NCBI GenBank assembly: GCA_964576925.1
Contig: CAZNWJ010000008.1
Location: 62,001 to 126,000 of the forward strand
Source of the DNA: JADJGC01 sp964576925
GTDB lineage: Bacteria > Zixibacteria > MSB-5A5 > CAIYYT01
DNA: 64,000 bases
Direction of reading: 5' to 3'
The notes under the pieces are model-generated. The model searched no databases. It had not been told where the DNA came from and saw nothing but the letters and a program-made list of their open reading frames with translations. Within the stretch, counting starts at the first letter, position 1; each line of letters opens with the position of its first letter. Both the position numbers and the translations under genes were made by a program. Below, one piece after another: positions 39,951 to 48,161 of the stretch.

Positions 39951-40757
39951 TTACTCCACCGCTTTCATGTCGACCAATTCCATGATCCGATTATACCGCA
40001 TCATCACTTGAATCGTATCCACCGGCTCGTCGTGCTCGTAGATGATACTGTCGCTCACTTCTGTCCAGCGCTGCCGCCGCGCCACCAGAGCATTGCGCGA
40101 GAAATACTCCGCGCAAAAATGATCCGACTCCTCGTTGCACGCATCGCGCGGCGCGAACTCCCAGCCAATGCGGATCGCTTCGTACTTGGTCCCCAGGACC
40201 TCTATCTCCGATACCACCGAGTGGCTCTTCTCAATCCACAATCCCTGCTCGTCGTCGCGATAAGGCCAGTTCTTCCCTGCGCGACCCGCCGCGGTAAAAT
40301 ACAATCGCTCATCGCCCGTTGCGCAGGTCAAGCGCGACTGAAAACACGCTCCGAAGTAGTTCTCTGCTTGAAACACTGTATCGCTGCACAAATCGGTGAA
40401 ATAGACGTCGGTCTCGACGATCGTGAAATATCCCAGCGTCGTTACAGTCTCAACGAGGCCCTCTGGCTCCCCGCTAAAACCCTCCACGTATTGAAGCTTG
40501 ACTGCCTTTGTTCCCCCGGCAACCAGGGTATCCCCCGTGCGGAGCACGACGCGCACCTTTGCCTGCCGCACCGATGTGTAAACATCGTCTAGGAAAAGCG
40601 AATCATAGTAAGCCTGCGAGTAATAGAAGTTCCAGCTCGGCTTCGGTTCCAGCCACACCTCCGCCACCGGCTCGGTCGTCTCACTACTCGAGCAGGAAAG
40701 CAGTAGCGCCATCACCAGGAGCGCAAAGGTAATTCGTAGATGCAATTTGTCGACCAT
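39951..40757 (-). CDS. Hypothetical lipoprotein
   Basis: 268 residues from ATG 40757. The N-terminus is a lipoprotein signal (LRITFALLVMALLLSCSSS), so the mature protein begins with a lipidated Cys and is membrane anchored. The remainder is a mixed alpha/beta chain with several Tyr/Phe-rich strands (TTLGYFTIVETDVYF, RVVLRTGDTLVAGG) and two Cys pairs, no recognised family. The gene is alone, between a repeat-rich region and the FAD oxidoreductase transcribed the other way. Function unknown. Confidence 0.7.
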   Translation of the reverse strand: MVDKLHLRITFALLVMALLLSCSSSETTEPVAEVWLEPKPSWNFYYSQAYYDSLFLDDVYTSVRQAKVRVVLRTGDTLVAGGTKAVKLQYVEGFSGEPEGLVETVTTLGYFTIVETDVYFTDLCSDTVFQAENYFGACFQSRLTCATGDERLYFTAAGRAGKNWPYRDDEQGLWIEKSHSVVSEIEVLGTKYEAIRIGWEFAPRDACNEESDHFCAEYFSRNALVARRQRWTEVSDSIIYEHDEPVDTIQVMMRYNRIMELVDMKAVE

Positions 40758-40917
40758 GCATTTCCATAAAGCGAATAGCTTTTCCAAATGTCAAGTGGCT
40801 AATCGTGTTGGTTTTGTCCGGCCCTGAGAGGCCGCAGGCCGCCCCTTTTCCCCCTTGACTCTACTCTCTCGCCCCCTTAATTGCCATGCGAAGGGCTTGT
40901 AATTAGGAGCGTTTTTC

Positions 40918-42066
40918 ATGTCCGACAAATACGACGTCGTCATCATCGGTGGGGGTATCATCGGTTGTTCCATCGCCTTCTATCTCGCCAAAAAGAAGTT
41001 CGGCAAAATCGCCGTCGTTGAAAAAGATATGTACCTCGGCAACGGCGCTACCGCCAAGTGCGCCGGCGGCATCCGCGCCCAGTTCGGCACCGAGATCAAC
41101 GTCCGTATGTCGATGCTCTCCGAACGCAAGTTCGAGTCCTTCAAGGAGGAAACCGGCGCCGATGTCGACTTCGACCAGGTCGGCTATCTCTTCCTCATGA
41201 CCACCGACGATCACGTCGCCACCTTCCGCAAGCAGTTCGCCATGTGGCAGCGCGTCGGCCACCCGGTCGAGTGGCTCTCGCGCGAACAAATCAAGGAACT
41301 CGTGCCGCCGCTTTATGTCGACGATGTGCTCGGCGGCACCATCTCCCGCAAAGATGGCATCGGCGATCCGCACCAGTTTACCCAGGGCTATGTCGCCGCC
41401 TGCCGTCAACTCGGCGTCAAGTTTTTCCTCGAGCACGAGGCCGTCGGCATCACGCGCTCCGGTGATGTGCTTACCGGAGTCAAGACCTCCAAAGCGGAGT
41501 TCGCTACCGATACCGTGATCAATTGCTCCGGCCCGCATGCCGCCATGGTTTCCGCCTGGCTTGGGATCGATTTGCCTGTCAAACCGTATAAACGTCAGAT
41601 CGTCACGACCGCGCCGCTCGACTTTATCACCGAGGCGTTTCCGATGGTGGTCGATATCGGCTCCGGTCTTTACACGCACAAGGAATCCGGCGGGCTGCTG
41701 CTCGGCTGGGCTGACAAGGATACTCCCCCGGGATTTGATGAATCGGCGCACCCCGACTATACCGAGGCCATCCTGATGAAAGGCCTCGACCGCATCCCGC
41801 AGCTCGAAACCGCGCAGATCAAGACTGCCTGGGGCGGCCTCTACGACACGACGCCCGATCATCACGCCATCCTGGGCTCCAGCGGTGTGGTTCCGAAATT
41901 CTACCAGGCGAACGGCTTCTCCGGCCACGGCTTTATGCACGCCCCTGCGGTCGGCATCGTCATGGCCGAATTGCTTTGCGGCGAACCGACCACGATCGAT
42001 ATCTCTTCGCTCTCGCCGCACCGTTTCGCCGACAAATCTCTGATTGAAGAAAACACGGTTATCTGA
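40918..42066 (+). CDS. FAD-dependent oxidoreductase of the DAO / sarcosine oxidase beta family
   Basis: 382 residues. N-terminal FAD-binding Rossmann motif YDVVIIGGGIIGCSIAFYLA with Gly at 11, 13 and 16 (Gly-x-Gly-x-x-Gly), then CAGGIRAQFGTEINVRMS and a C-terminal FAD-binding end, GLYDTTPDHHAILG and ANGFSGHGFMHAPAVG. It oxidises an amino acid or N-methyl amine, transferring electrons to FAD; the substrate is not deducible, sarcosine, glycine or proline being typical. Located 19 nt before the hydrolase gene on the same strand. No electron-transfer or partner subunit is adjacent. Confidence 0.88.
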   Translation: MSDKYDVVIIGGGIIGCSIAFYLAKKKFGKIAVVEKDMYLGNGATAKCAGGIRAQFGTEINVRMSMLSERKFESFKEETGADVDFDQVGYLFLMTTDDHVATFRKQFAMWQRVGHPVEWLSREQIKELVPPLYVDDVLGGTISRKDGIGDPHQFTQGYVAACRQLGVKFFLEHEAVGITRSGDVLTGVKTSKAEFATDTVINCSGPHAAMVSAWLGIDLPVKPYKRQIVTTAPLDFITEAFPMVVDIGSGLYTHKESGGLLLGWADKDTPPGFDESAHPDYTEAILMKGLDRIPQLETAQIKTAWGGLYDTTPDHHAILGSSGVVPKFYQANGFSGHGFMHAPAVGIVMAELLCGEPTTIDISSLSPHRFADKSLIEENTVI

Positions 42067-42084
42067 CGGAGGAATATTCAAGCA

Positions 42085-42909
42085 ATGACTGATCGCAACT
42101 TGAGACTCCCGCTCCCAAGCACGACCAGCCTCTTCTCTGTGATTGCGATTCTTTCACTCTGCGCTGCCCTTCCCGCCGCGGCCGCCAATTTCCCGAAGCG
42201 CCCGCCGTACGAAATCACTGTCGATGCGCCCGATACCAGCGTCGAACTCGTCGCGCGCCTCGAGATCCCGCACAAGGACATGCTCAAGAGCGCCAAAGCC
42301 CCGCTGGTTGTCCTGATCCACCAGTTCGGCATGGACGGTTACAAGTGGGGTGTGTTCCCCGAGGAACTTCTGCGCGCCGGATTTGCGTTTCTATCCGTCG
42401 ACCTGCGCGGCCACGGTCTTTCGATCTACGACCTCAGGCTGCACCGCAATCGGCCACCCTTCAGCTATCGCGTCGACGAATTCCAGAAATTCCCTTCCGA
42501 CATCGGGCTGCTGATCCAGGATGCGATCAAGTACCACGTCGAGGCGCTTGACACCAACAAGATCGCCATCATTGGCGCAGCACTCGGCGCCAACGTCGGC
42601 ACTCTCTACGCCCATACCGACCCGCGCGTTAAGTACCTCGCGCTGATCTCCCCTGGACTCGAGCACCAAGAACTGCGCATCGCACCCGTCCTGCGCGAAT
42701 TCGATGATCGCCCCATTTTGATCGCGTATTCTAACAAGGATATTTACTCGAGCTTGTCCGTCGACCTGCTGACTGACGTCATCCCGCGGGATTTCGATAT
42801 CTATCTGAGCGAGTCGATGTACGCCGGCAACCGGCTACTCAATGCCGAGCCGAATCTGCAGGGCAAGATTCTTCAGGATCTGCGGAAGTATCTCTTGGAG
42901 CAGAAATAG
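42085..42909 (+). CDS. Exported alpha/beta hydrolase-fold protein lacking the catalytic serine
   Basis: 274 residues with a signal peptide (SLFSVIAILSLCAALPAAAA). The alpha/beta hydrolase frame is plain: APLVVLIHQFGMDGYKW (oxyanion region), FLSVDLRGHGLS and the nucleophile elbow IIGAALGANVG at 162-172. The elbow reads Gly164-Ala165-Ala166-Leu-Gly, so the catalytic Ser is Ala166. The usual His segment (HGTRLL in relatives) reads YAGNRLL. The protein therefore should not hydrolyse esters by the normal mechanism. It may be a binding protein. It follows the FAD oxidoreductase by 18 nt. Confidence 0.82.
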   Translation: MTDRNLRLPLPSTTSLFSVIAILSLCAALPAAAANFPKRPPYEITVDAPDTSVELVARLEIPHKDMLKSAKAPLVVLIHQFGMDGYKWGVFPEELLRAGFAFLSVDLRGHGLSIYDLRLHRNRPPFSYRVDEFQKFPSDIGLLIQDAIKYHVEALDTNKIAIIGAALGANVGTLYAHTDPRVKYLALISPGLEHQELRIAPVLREFDDRPILIAYSNKDIYSSLSVDLLTDVIPRDFDIYLSESMYAGNRLLNAEPNLQGKILQDLRKYLLEQK

Positions 42910-42918
42910 CCCGCGCAA

Positions 42919-43425
42919 CTACGCTCTCTCGGCGTCCTTGTCACGGCGTGGTGCGTCAACTGCGACCACCAGGACGGCGCACAGGACCAGCGCCAACACA
43001 GCCAGCCCTGCGTAGCGTATCATCGGATCGGCCAACCACTCCGACAACACTGCGCTCAGCGTCTCCGGTTGCGTATTCAATTGCTCGGCTACCGTTTCTG
43101 ACCCGTTGCGAATAAATTGCACGAAAAACCAGTAGGCCATCGCCGCAAACGCAGCGCTTGCGCCGAACACCGCAATCAGATACCGCGTCACGGTCGCACC
43201 GATCCCGGCCACCGGAAATTCCCCCAATACTCTTTTGTCAAAGTCTCCCGGCAACGAGGCTTCTTCCAACTTGAGGAAGTTGTCCAGCCGGTGCCCGATT
43301 GTCATCATGTCCACGCACCGCGGGCATACATCAAGATGTCCGCGGATGATGACATCCTGCTCTTCGCTGAGCTTTCCCGCCAGGAATTCATTCAATTGCC
43401 AGCGAACTTCGCGACACTCGCTCAT
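42919..43425 (-). CDS. Anti-sigma factor with zinc-binding zf-HC2 domain
   Basis: 168 residues. N-terminal ZAS domain with Cys4, His30, Cys34 and Cys37 (RGHLDVCPRCVD), the zinc site that binds the sigma factor. Two hydrophobic helices follow (YLIAVFGASAAFAAMAYWFF, GLAVLALVLCAVLVVAV), so it is membrane bound. It holds the ECF factor inactive until a periplasmic or redox signal. Its ATG overlaps the sigma gene's stop (ATGA at 43422-43425), the classic coupled arrangement. Confidence 0.88.
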   Translation of the reverse strand: MSECREVRWQLNEFLAGKLSEEQDVIIRGHLDVCPRCVDMMTIGHRLDNFLKLEEASLPGDFDKRVLGEFPVAGIGATVTRYLIAVFGASAAFAAMAYWFFVQFIRNGSETVAEQLNTQPETLSAVLSEWLADPMIRYAGLAVLALVLCAVLVVAVDAPRRDKDAERA

Positions 43426-43994
43426 AACAGCTCCTCCGGCTTGTACTTTCCGGTCACCGCTTCTTTGAGTGCGCGTTTGCCGCGATGCAGATAGGTTTTT
43501 ACTGTGCCAATCGGAATTTTCATAATCTCGGCGATTTCGACGTACCCGACGCCGCGCAAGTAGAACAGACGCAGGGCCGTGGCATAGTGCACCGGCAGCT
43601 GCGCCAGCGCCTCCTCAACCACCTTGCCACAGAACAGCGACTGGTACACCTGGTCGGGGTGTGACGCCTGGTCGGCTGCCAGATATTCGTGCTCGGAAAG
43701 CGATACCTGCTCCAGGCGCTTCTTTGTGCGCTCCGCCAATGCCAAATTCAGCGCGATCCGATACAGCCAGCTCGAAAACTTGGCGTCCCCCCGGAACGAT
43801 CCGAGGTTCTTAAACGCCCGGATAAACGCTTCATATGTCAACTCCTCAGAGCGCGGCGCATCGTCGAGCATGCGGTTGATCAGCGAAAACACACGATCTT
43901 TGTAGGAATTGATCAGCCGCGACATCGCCGGCTGTTCCCCGATACGGGCGCGTTCGACTAGTTCGCGGTCAAGATCGATTACAGCGGTTTGCAT
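43422..43994 (-). CDS. ECF-subfamily RNA polymerase sigma factor
   Basis: 190 residues from ATG 43994; longer in-frame starts exist but add only polar, unrelated residues. Region 2 is SEELTYEAFIRAFKNLGSF and KFSSWLYRIALNLALAE; region 4 is LPVHYATALRLFYLRGVGY followed by VEIAEIMKIPIGTVKTYLHRGKRALKE. It directs RNA polymerase to a small regulon, released when the zf-HC2 anti-sigma factor encoded just downstream is inactivated. The ribosome site is poor. Confidence 0.92.
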   Translation of the reverse strand: MQTAVIDLDRELVERARIGEQPAMSRLINSYKDRVFSLINRMLDDAPRSEELTYEAFIRAFKNLGSFRGDAKFSSWLYRIALNLALAERTKKRLEQVSLSEHEYLAADQASHPDQVYQSLFCGKVVEEALAQLPVHYATALRLFYLRGVGYVEIAEIMKIPIGTVKTYLHRGKRALKEAVTGKYKPEELL

Positions 43995-44086
43995 GAGTAT
44001 ATAGACTGCCTTTTCCGAAAAAAGTTGCGTCCTTTGAAACAAATCGCGCCCTTGAAGCAGTCTTATTGCCACGAGAAGGAGTAAAC

Positions 44087-44509
44087 ATGTGGCGGCTTGA
44101 CCTAACGGATGTCTTTGGAATGTTGACCGGGATAATTCTCGGACTCGGTTTCTTTGCCCTCGTCGCGTTCCTCGTCTATCTCTTTGTCTACAAGCGAATC
44201 AAGATGAATCACGAAATGCGCCTGGAACTGATCAAACAGGGCCGCGATCTGCCCGCCGAGGGCGAGCGTTACGGCAGCCTCAAAGCTGGGATCGTCCTCA
44301 TGGCTGTCGGCGGCGGCTTTTTGCTTGCCATGCTCTTCGAGAGCTACAGTTCAAATGATGATCTGGGTGGAGAGTTGGTGTTGGCTTTTGTTCCGCTCCT
44401 GTGTGGACTGGGCCTGGCGGCCTTCCACTTTATCGCCCGCGCCGGTTGCCGAAACGGAAATGGCGGACACAGACTGGCGCGCTACTCTTCCGAGTCTTTG
44501 GACTCCTGA
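44087..44509 (+). CDS. Small membrane protein with DUF6249-like features
   Basis: 140 residues. AAGGAG precedes the ATG at 44087. Three hydrophobic stretches: MLTGIILGLGFFALVAFLVYLF, LKAGIVLMAVGGGFLLAMLF and LVLAFVPLLCGLGLAAFHFI. The short cytoplasmic loop after the first helix reads KMNHEMRLELIKQGRDLP. This resembles DUF6249 membrane proteins. It diverges from the ECF/anti-sigma unit, so it may be a regulon member. Function unknown. Its 3' end overlaps the convergent GAF-HisKA gene by 28 nt. Confidence 0.7.
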   Translation: MWRLDLTDVFGMLTGIILGLGFFALVAFLVYLFVYKRIKMNHEMRLELIKQGRDLPAEGERYGSLKAGIVLMAVGGGFLLAMLFESYSSNDDLGGELVLAFVPLLCGLGLAAFHFIARAGCRNGNGGHRLARYSSESLDS

Positions 44510-45219
44510 AGATCGATCATCTTGGTATCGTCGACATAGGTAGTGGTGCGGGCTTCATTGAGCTTCATCAGCTTGCTCACCGCGTCGCGAATCCGCAGGC
44601 TGCTCTGTTCGATCAGGCGCAAGCGTTTGATGATGTCCTCGGGCAGCCCTTCGCTCTTCATCAAGACCAATTGCACATTGCCGAGCACGACGGTCAGCGG
44701 ATTATTGATTTCGTGATTGAGCGTCGCCGTCGTTTCGCGCACCGCATCCAGCCGCGCCGAACGGATCTGCCCCGCCTGTCCCAGTGAATTGCGAATCGCC
44801 GCCGCCATTACTTCGATGAATTCCTGTTCGAGCGCGATATTGCGCGACCCGGCGCAAATCCCCGATACCGTCCCCAGTGTTCGTTCACCCGACTTGATGA
44901 CGTAGGAGAAGATCGACTTGGTGCCTTCGTGGTTCAGCGTCGAATACAGCGTCTCAATCCCGAACTGCGTCCGCAATGAGCCCAGCATGCGCTCGTCGAT
45001 GGCCGCTAACGCCGCAATCAGATTGGCGTCCCCCTCAGCAATCTCCACCATGGTCTTGCCGGCGTCGTCCAGAACCACCAGTGAACCAGCCGTCACCTCG
45101 AGAGCATCCAGCGCCGCTCCCAGCGCCTCGCGGAGGTAGCGTTCCGCTTCCTTCGGCTCCGTCGGCGCTGTCAGAATCTTGCGCAGCGACTCGTATTTCT
45201 GACGATCTCGACTCACCAT
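44482..45219 (-). CDS. GAF-HisKA protein without an ATPase domain
   Basis: 245 residues. A GAF domain (about 20-145) is followed by a histidine-kinase dimerisation segment ATLNHEINNPLTVVLGNVQL containing the phospho-acceptor His of HisKA. The chain ends about 60 residues later (VSKLMKLNEARTTTYVDDT) and has no N, G or F boxes. It therefore cannot phosphorylate itself; it may dimerise with or be phosphorylated by another kinase, or act as a phosphotransfer hub. The stop and the 28-nt 3' overlap with 44087-44509 argue it is naturally short rather than cut by a frameshift. Confidence 0.8.
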   Translation of the reverse strand: MVSRDRQKYESLRKILTAPTEPKEAERYLREALGAALDALEVTAGSLVVLDDAGKTMVEIAEGDANLIAALAAIDERMLGSLRTQFGIETLYSTLNHEGTKSIFSYVIKSGERTLGTVSGICAGSRNIALEQEFIEVMAAAIRNSLGQAGQIRSARLDAVRETTATLNHEINNPLTVVLGNVQLVLMKSEGLPEDIIKRLRLIEQSSLRIRDAVSKLMKLNEARTTTYVDDTKMIDLQESKDSEE

Positions 45220-45532
45220 ATTGACCCAACAGCGATGTTCCGCAAACCCTATGCCGATCCTCGTTTACTTGGGCAACAATCGTGCTTGCCGCCGTACTTT
45301 AAGCTTGTGCCGCAACCCACTATGCTGCAATATCTTACCGCCGTCGCTTGCGGCCTACTACTTCCTGAATATAGCCTTATGACTCGACAGCCGCAAACGA
45401 ATCTGCAATTCGCTTCGCTTTTGCTGCACTCCTGTCTGCAATTTGCAGCGTATTAGTTAGTCGGGAGGGGGCTTAATTTGTTGTTGACAGCAGCCTTGCC
45501 TCCCCTATCTTAAGCGATTTTCTGAGGCTGGA
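45220..45532. other. Divergent intergenic region upstream of purF
   Basis: 313 nt between the GAF-HisKA gene and purF. The purF promoter (45484-45511) is the only element recognised. A 73-codon frame at 45235-45456 has no ribosome site and random composition. No purine riboswitch or hairpin operator was seen. Confidence 0.5.
45484..45511 (+). promoter_or_regulatory. Sigma70 promoter of purF
   Basis: TTGACA (45484-45489), 16 nt, TATCTT (45506-45511). The -35 is a perfect match. Transcription would begin about 15 nt before the ATG at 45533, leaving a very short leader. Confidence 0.6.
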
Positions 45533-46993
45533 ATGTCGGACGATCTTCGTTGTGAATGTGGAGTCTTCGGGATTTTCGGAGTCCCGAACGCCGCCGAACT
45601 AACCTATTTCGGCCTCTATGCCCTGCAGCATCGTGGCCAGGAAGCCGCCGGGATCGTCAGCTTCGACGGCGCGACCCTCAACGAAGTCCGCGGCCAGGGT
45701 GAAGTCAACGCCGTCTTCAGTCGCCACGACAGATTGTCGGTCCTCAAAGGCGACCGCGCCATCGGGCACAATCGCTACTCCACCGCCGGCGCTTCCGTCA
45801 TTCGCAACGTCCAACCGCTGGTTATCACCTTCAAGGGACAAAAGATCGCCATTGGCCACAACGGCAACCTGACCAACAACGAACTACTCAAGAACAAACT
45901 CGAGCAAGGCGGCTCAATCTTCCAGACAACCTCGGACACCGAGGTCATCCTCCACCTCATCGCCAAGAGCCGCAAATCGCGACTGATCGAAGCGATCTCC
46001 GATGCCTTGAAGAAAGTGGAAGGCGCTTATTCCCTGCTGTTCCTCACCAAGGACGCCATCATCGCCGCGCGCGACCCCCACGGCTTCCGGCCGCTGGCGC
46101 TCGGTCGCCTCGGCGATACCTGGGTCGTAGCCAGCGAAACCTGCTCGTTCGACATCATCGGCGCCCAGTACGTCCGCGACGTCAAACCGGGCGAAGTCAT
46201 CGAGATCAACGCCGATGGAGTGCGCTCGCACTTCCCGTTCCGCAAGCGCAAACACGCCTTCTGTATCTTTGAATTCATCTATTTTGCGCGCCCCGATTCG
46301 AAGATCTTCGAGGAAAACGTTGACAAGATCCGCCGCCGCCTCGGCCGCTATCTTGCGCTGCAGCACCCGGCCCAGGCAGACATCGTCATCTCGGTGCCCG
46401 ATTCCTCCAACACGGCCGCGCTCGGTTTTTCCGAACAATCAAAGATTCCTTTTGAATTCGGCCTGATTCGCAACCACTACGTCGGCCGAACCTTTATCGA
46501 TCCCAAGCAGGATATCCGCGACCTCGACGTCAAAGTCAAATTTAACGCCGTCCGCGGCGTCCTGAAAGACAAAAGCGTCGTCGTTGTCGACGACTCGATC
46601 GTTCGCGGAACCACGATGAAGAAACTCATCAAGATGATCCGCGACGCCGGCGCGCGCGAAATCCACCTGCGCATCTCCTCGCCGCCGATCATCTCGCCCT
46701 GTTTCTATGGTATCGATATGCCCACCAAGCAGGAGCTGATCGCCGCCAATATGTCGGTCGAAGAAATCGGCAAGTACCTCGGCGTCGATTCGATCGGCTA
46801 TCTCTCGATCGACGCGATGCTTTCGATGCATTCACTACCCAAGGAAGACTTTTGCGTGGCGTGCTTCTCGGGCAAGTACCCCACCAAGATCGAAAACAAA
46901 AACGGCCGCCTGTTGTCTCGTCCTGCCGTGGGCGCCGACGATTCTCGCCGTTCCTTCGCCAAACGCTCCCGCAAGTCCAAAGTGACAGCGTAA
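45533..46993 (+). CDS. purF: Amidophosphoribosyltransferase
   Basis: 486 residues. A propeptide of 8 residues precedes CGVFGIFG: processing exposes Cys9, the N-terminal nucleophile of the class II glutaminase domain (ALQHRGQEAAGIVSF, GHNRYST, GHNGNLTN). The C-terminal phosphoribosyltransferase domain has VVVDDSIVRGTTMKKL, the PRPP-binding signature. The cysteines near residues 263 and 444-447 fit the oxygen-labile iron-sulfur cluster of some PurF enzymes. It makes 5-phosphoribosylamine, the first step of purine synthesis. A short basic C-terminal tail follows; purF stands alone, without pur neighbours. Confidence 0.96.
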   Translation: MSDDLRCECGVFGIFGVPNAAELTYFGLYALQHRGQEAAGIVSFDGATLNEVRGQGEVNAVFSRHDRLSVLKGDRAIGHNRYSTAGASVIRNVQPLVITFKGQKIAIGHNGNLTNNELLKNKLEQGGSIFQTTSDTEVILHLIAKSRKSRLIEAISDALKKVEGAYSLLFLTKDAIIAARDPHGFRPLALGRLGDTWVVASETCSFDIIGAQYVRDVKPGEVIEINADGVRSHFPFRKRKHAFCIFEFIYFARPDSKIFEENVDKIRRRLGRYLALQHPAQADIVISVPDSSNTAALGFSEQSKIPFEFGLIRNHYVGRTFIDPKQDIRDLDVKVKFNAVRGVLKDKSVVVVDDSIVRGTTMKKLIKMIRDAGAREIHLRISSPPIISPCFYGIDMPTKQELIAANMSVEEIGKYLGVDSIGYLSIDAMLSMHSLPKEDFCVACFSGKYPTKIENKNGRLLSRPAVGADDSRRSFAKRSRKSKVTA

Positions 46994-47006
46994 CCCGGCC
47001 ACACTT

Positions 47007-47220
47007 TGTAGCTCCGACTTCAGTCGGATGTTCTTCTCGCCGCAGTCGTAGGGCAGGTCTCTGATCGCACTCACCGGGGCTGACGAACCCACCCTGCCGG
47101 AGACCTGCCACCAGACCTGTCTACTCGCCCCCTGTAGCCCCGACTTCAGTTGGAAGTTTTCCGTTCGTCAGTTTCCCTTCGATCGTCCGACTTTCTATCT
47201 CCGACTTCAGTCGGATATTC
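47007..47220. repeat. REP-like hairpin elements, three copies
   Basis: A unit of about 27 nt with core CTCCGACTTCAGTCGGAT occurs at 47007-47033, 47133-47161 (degenerate) and 47196-47220. The palindrome CCGACT-TC-AGTCGG gives each a hairpin. Copies are interspersed with unrelated sequence between purF and the next repeat family; no gene is present here. Confidence 0.7.
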
Positions 47221-47294
47221 CTTCTGCGTCAGGTCTTGATCTCGGCCGAGCGCAGCGAGGACGGGATTGTACCTGACGCCGCTCGGTGAGATCC

Positions 47295-48140
47295 TGTCAT
47301 TGCGAGGAGCGCACTCACACTCCAACTCTCGCCCACTCTCAACCGCGACGAAGCAATCTCGTCCTTGCGAATCCTCGTCTCTCGGGTGCTGTCATTGCGA
47401 GGAGCGCACTCACACTTCATCCCTCGCCCACCCTCAACCGCGACGAAGCAATCTCGTTTTGTTCAGATCTCATCATACAAATCGCGCCAAATAGGATTCA
47501 TCGACTCAATCAATCGCATCTTATCAGCCCTCGATCCTCCCTTAATCTGCTTTTCCCGCTGAATGGCTCCCATCGGTTCCTGACAAGGCTCGAAATAGAC
47601 CAATTTGCGCGTCTTGTACTTTGAACTGAAGACTCCGCCGTAGCCGGCTTTATGGCAGTAGACCCATTTCTTGAGATCACCTGTCATGCCCGTATAGAAC
47701 ACGGTGTGACGGAAGTTCGTCATGATATAAACGCAATAGACTTTATCCATAATGCATTTAACCGAATGAAGCGGAGATTGCTTCGTCGCGACAAGCTGCA
47801 GTAGCTCGACACAGATGCGTTCGCTCCTCGCAATGACACCACCGAACTTGCAGAATCATCGTCTCAATTGACTTGTGTGCCCAAATATCCGCAATCACAT
47901 TTTCCCAATATCCAATAGATTTTCACTCTACATGGACTATCCGCAGACTCTCGCAGTGTCATTCGACTCTCATAGTGTCATTGCGAGGAGCGAACTCCCA
48001 CCTCATCCCTCGCACGCGATCTCAACCGCGACGAAGCAATCTCGTTCTTGCGAATCCTCGTCTCTCGGGTGCTGTCATTGCGAGGAGCGAACCTACACTC
48101 CATCCCTCGCACGCCTTCAACCGCGACGAAGCAATCTCGT
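47295..48140. repeat. Composite repeat family (five copies) around the GIY-YIG gene
   Basis: Each copy begins TGTCATTGCGAGGAGCG and ends CGACGAAGCAATCTCG, with about 35 nt of variable sequence between. Forward copies: 47295-47362, 47390-47457, 47976-48045, 48073-48140; one inverted copy at 47774-47838. Copies 1-2 and 3-4 are joined by the same 27-nt spacer (CTTGCGAATCCTCGTCTCTC...), so two direct repeats of about 165 nt flank the GIY-YIG gene. This core is a widespread dispersed element in uncultured bacteria. Confidence 0.8.
47463..47750 (-). CDS. Small GIY-YIG endonuclease-domain protein
   Basis: 95 residues, the stand-alone YhbQ/UPF0213-like form. The fold markers are VYIMTN (GIY strand), FYTGMTGDLKKWVYCHK (YIG strand with the following helix) and PMGAIQREKQIKGG, in which Glu is the metal ligand. 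The position that usually has a catalytic Arg in this helix reads Lys-Lys-Trp, so activity is uncertain. It is enclosed by direct copies of the dispersed repeat. Host role unknown; candidates are repeat maintenance or a mobile-element nuclease. Confidence 0.8.
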   Translation of the reverse strand: MDKVYCVYIMTNFRHTVFYTGMTGDLKKWVYCHKAGYGGVFSSKYKTRKLVYFEPCQEPMGAIQREKQIKGGSRADKMRLIESMNPIWRDLYDEI

Positions 48141-48161
48141 TGTATTTCGGAAACCGCCCCT

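Noticed and set aside
47295..48140. CRISPR-like array of direct repeats
   Set aside because: Only four forward copies with unequal spacing, identical spacers, an inverted copy and no cas genes.
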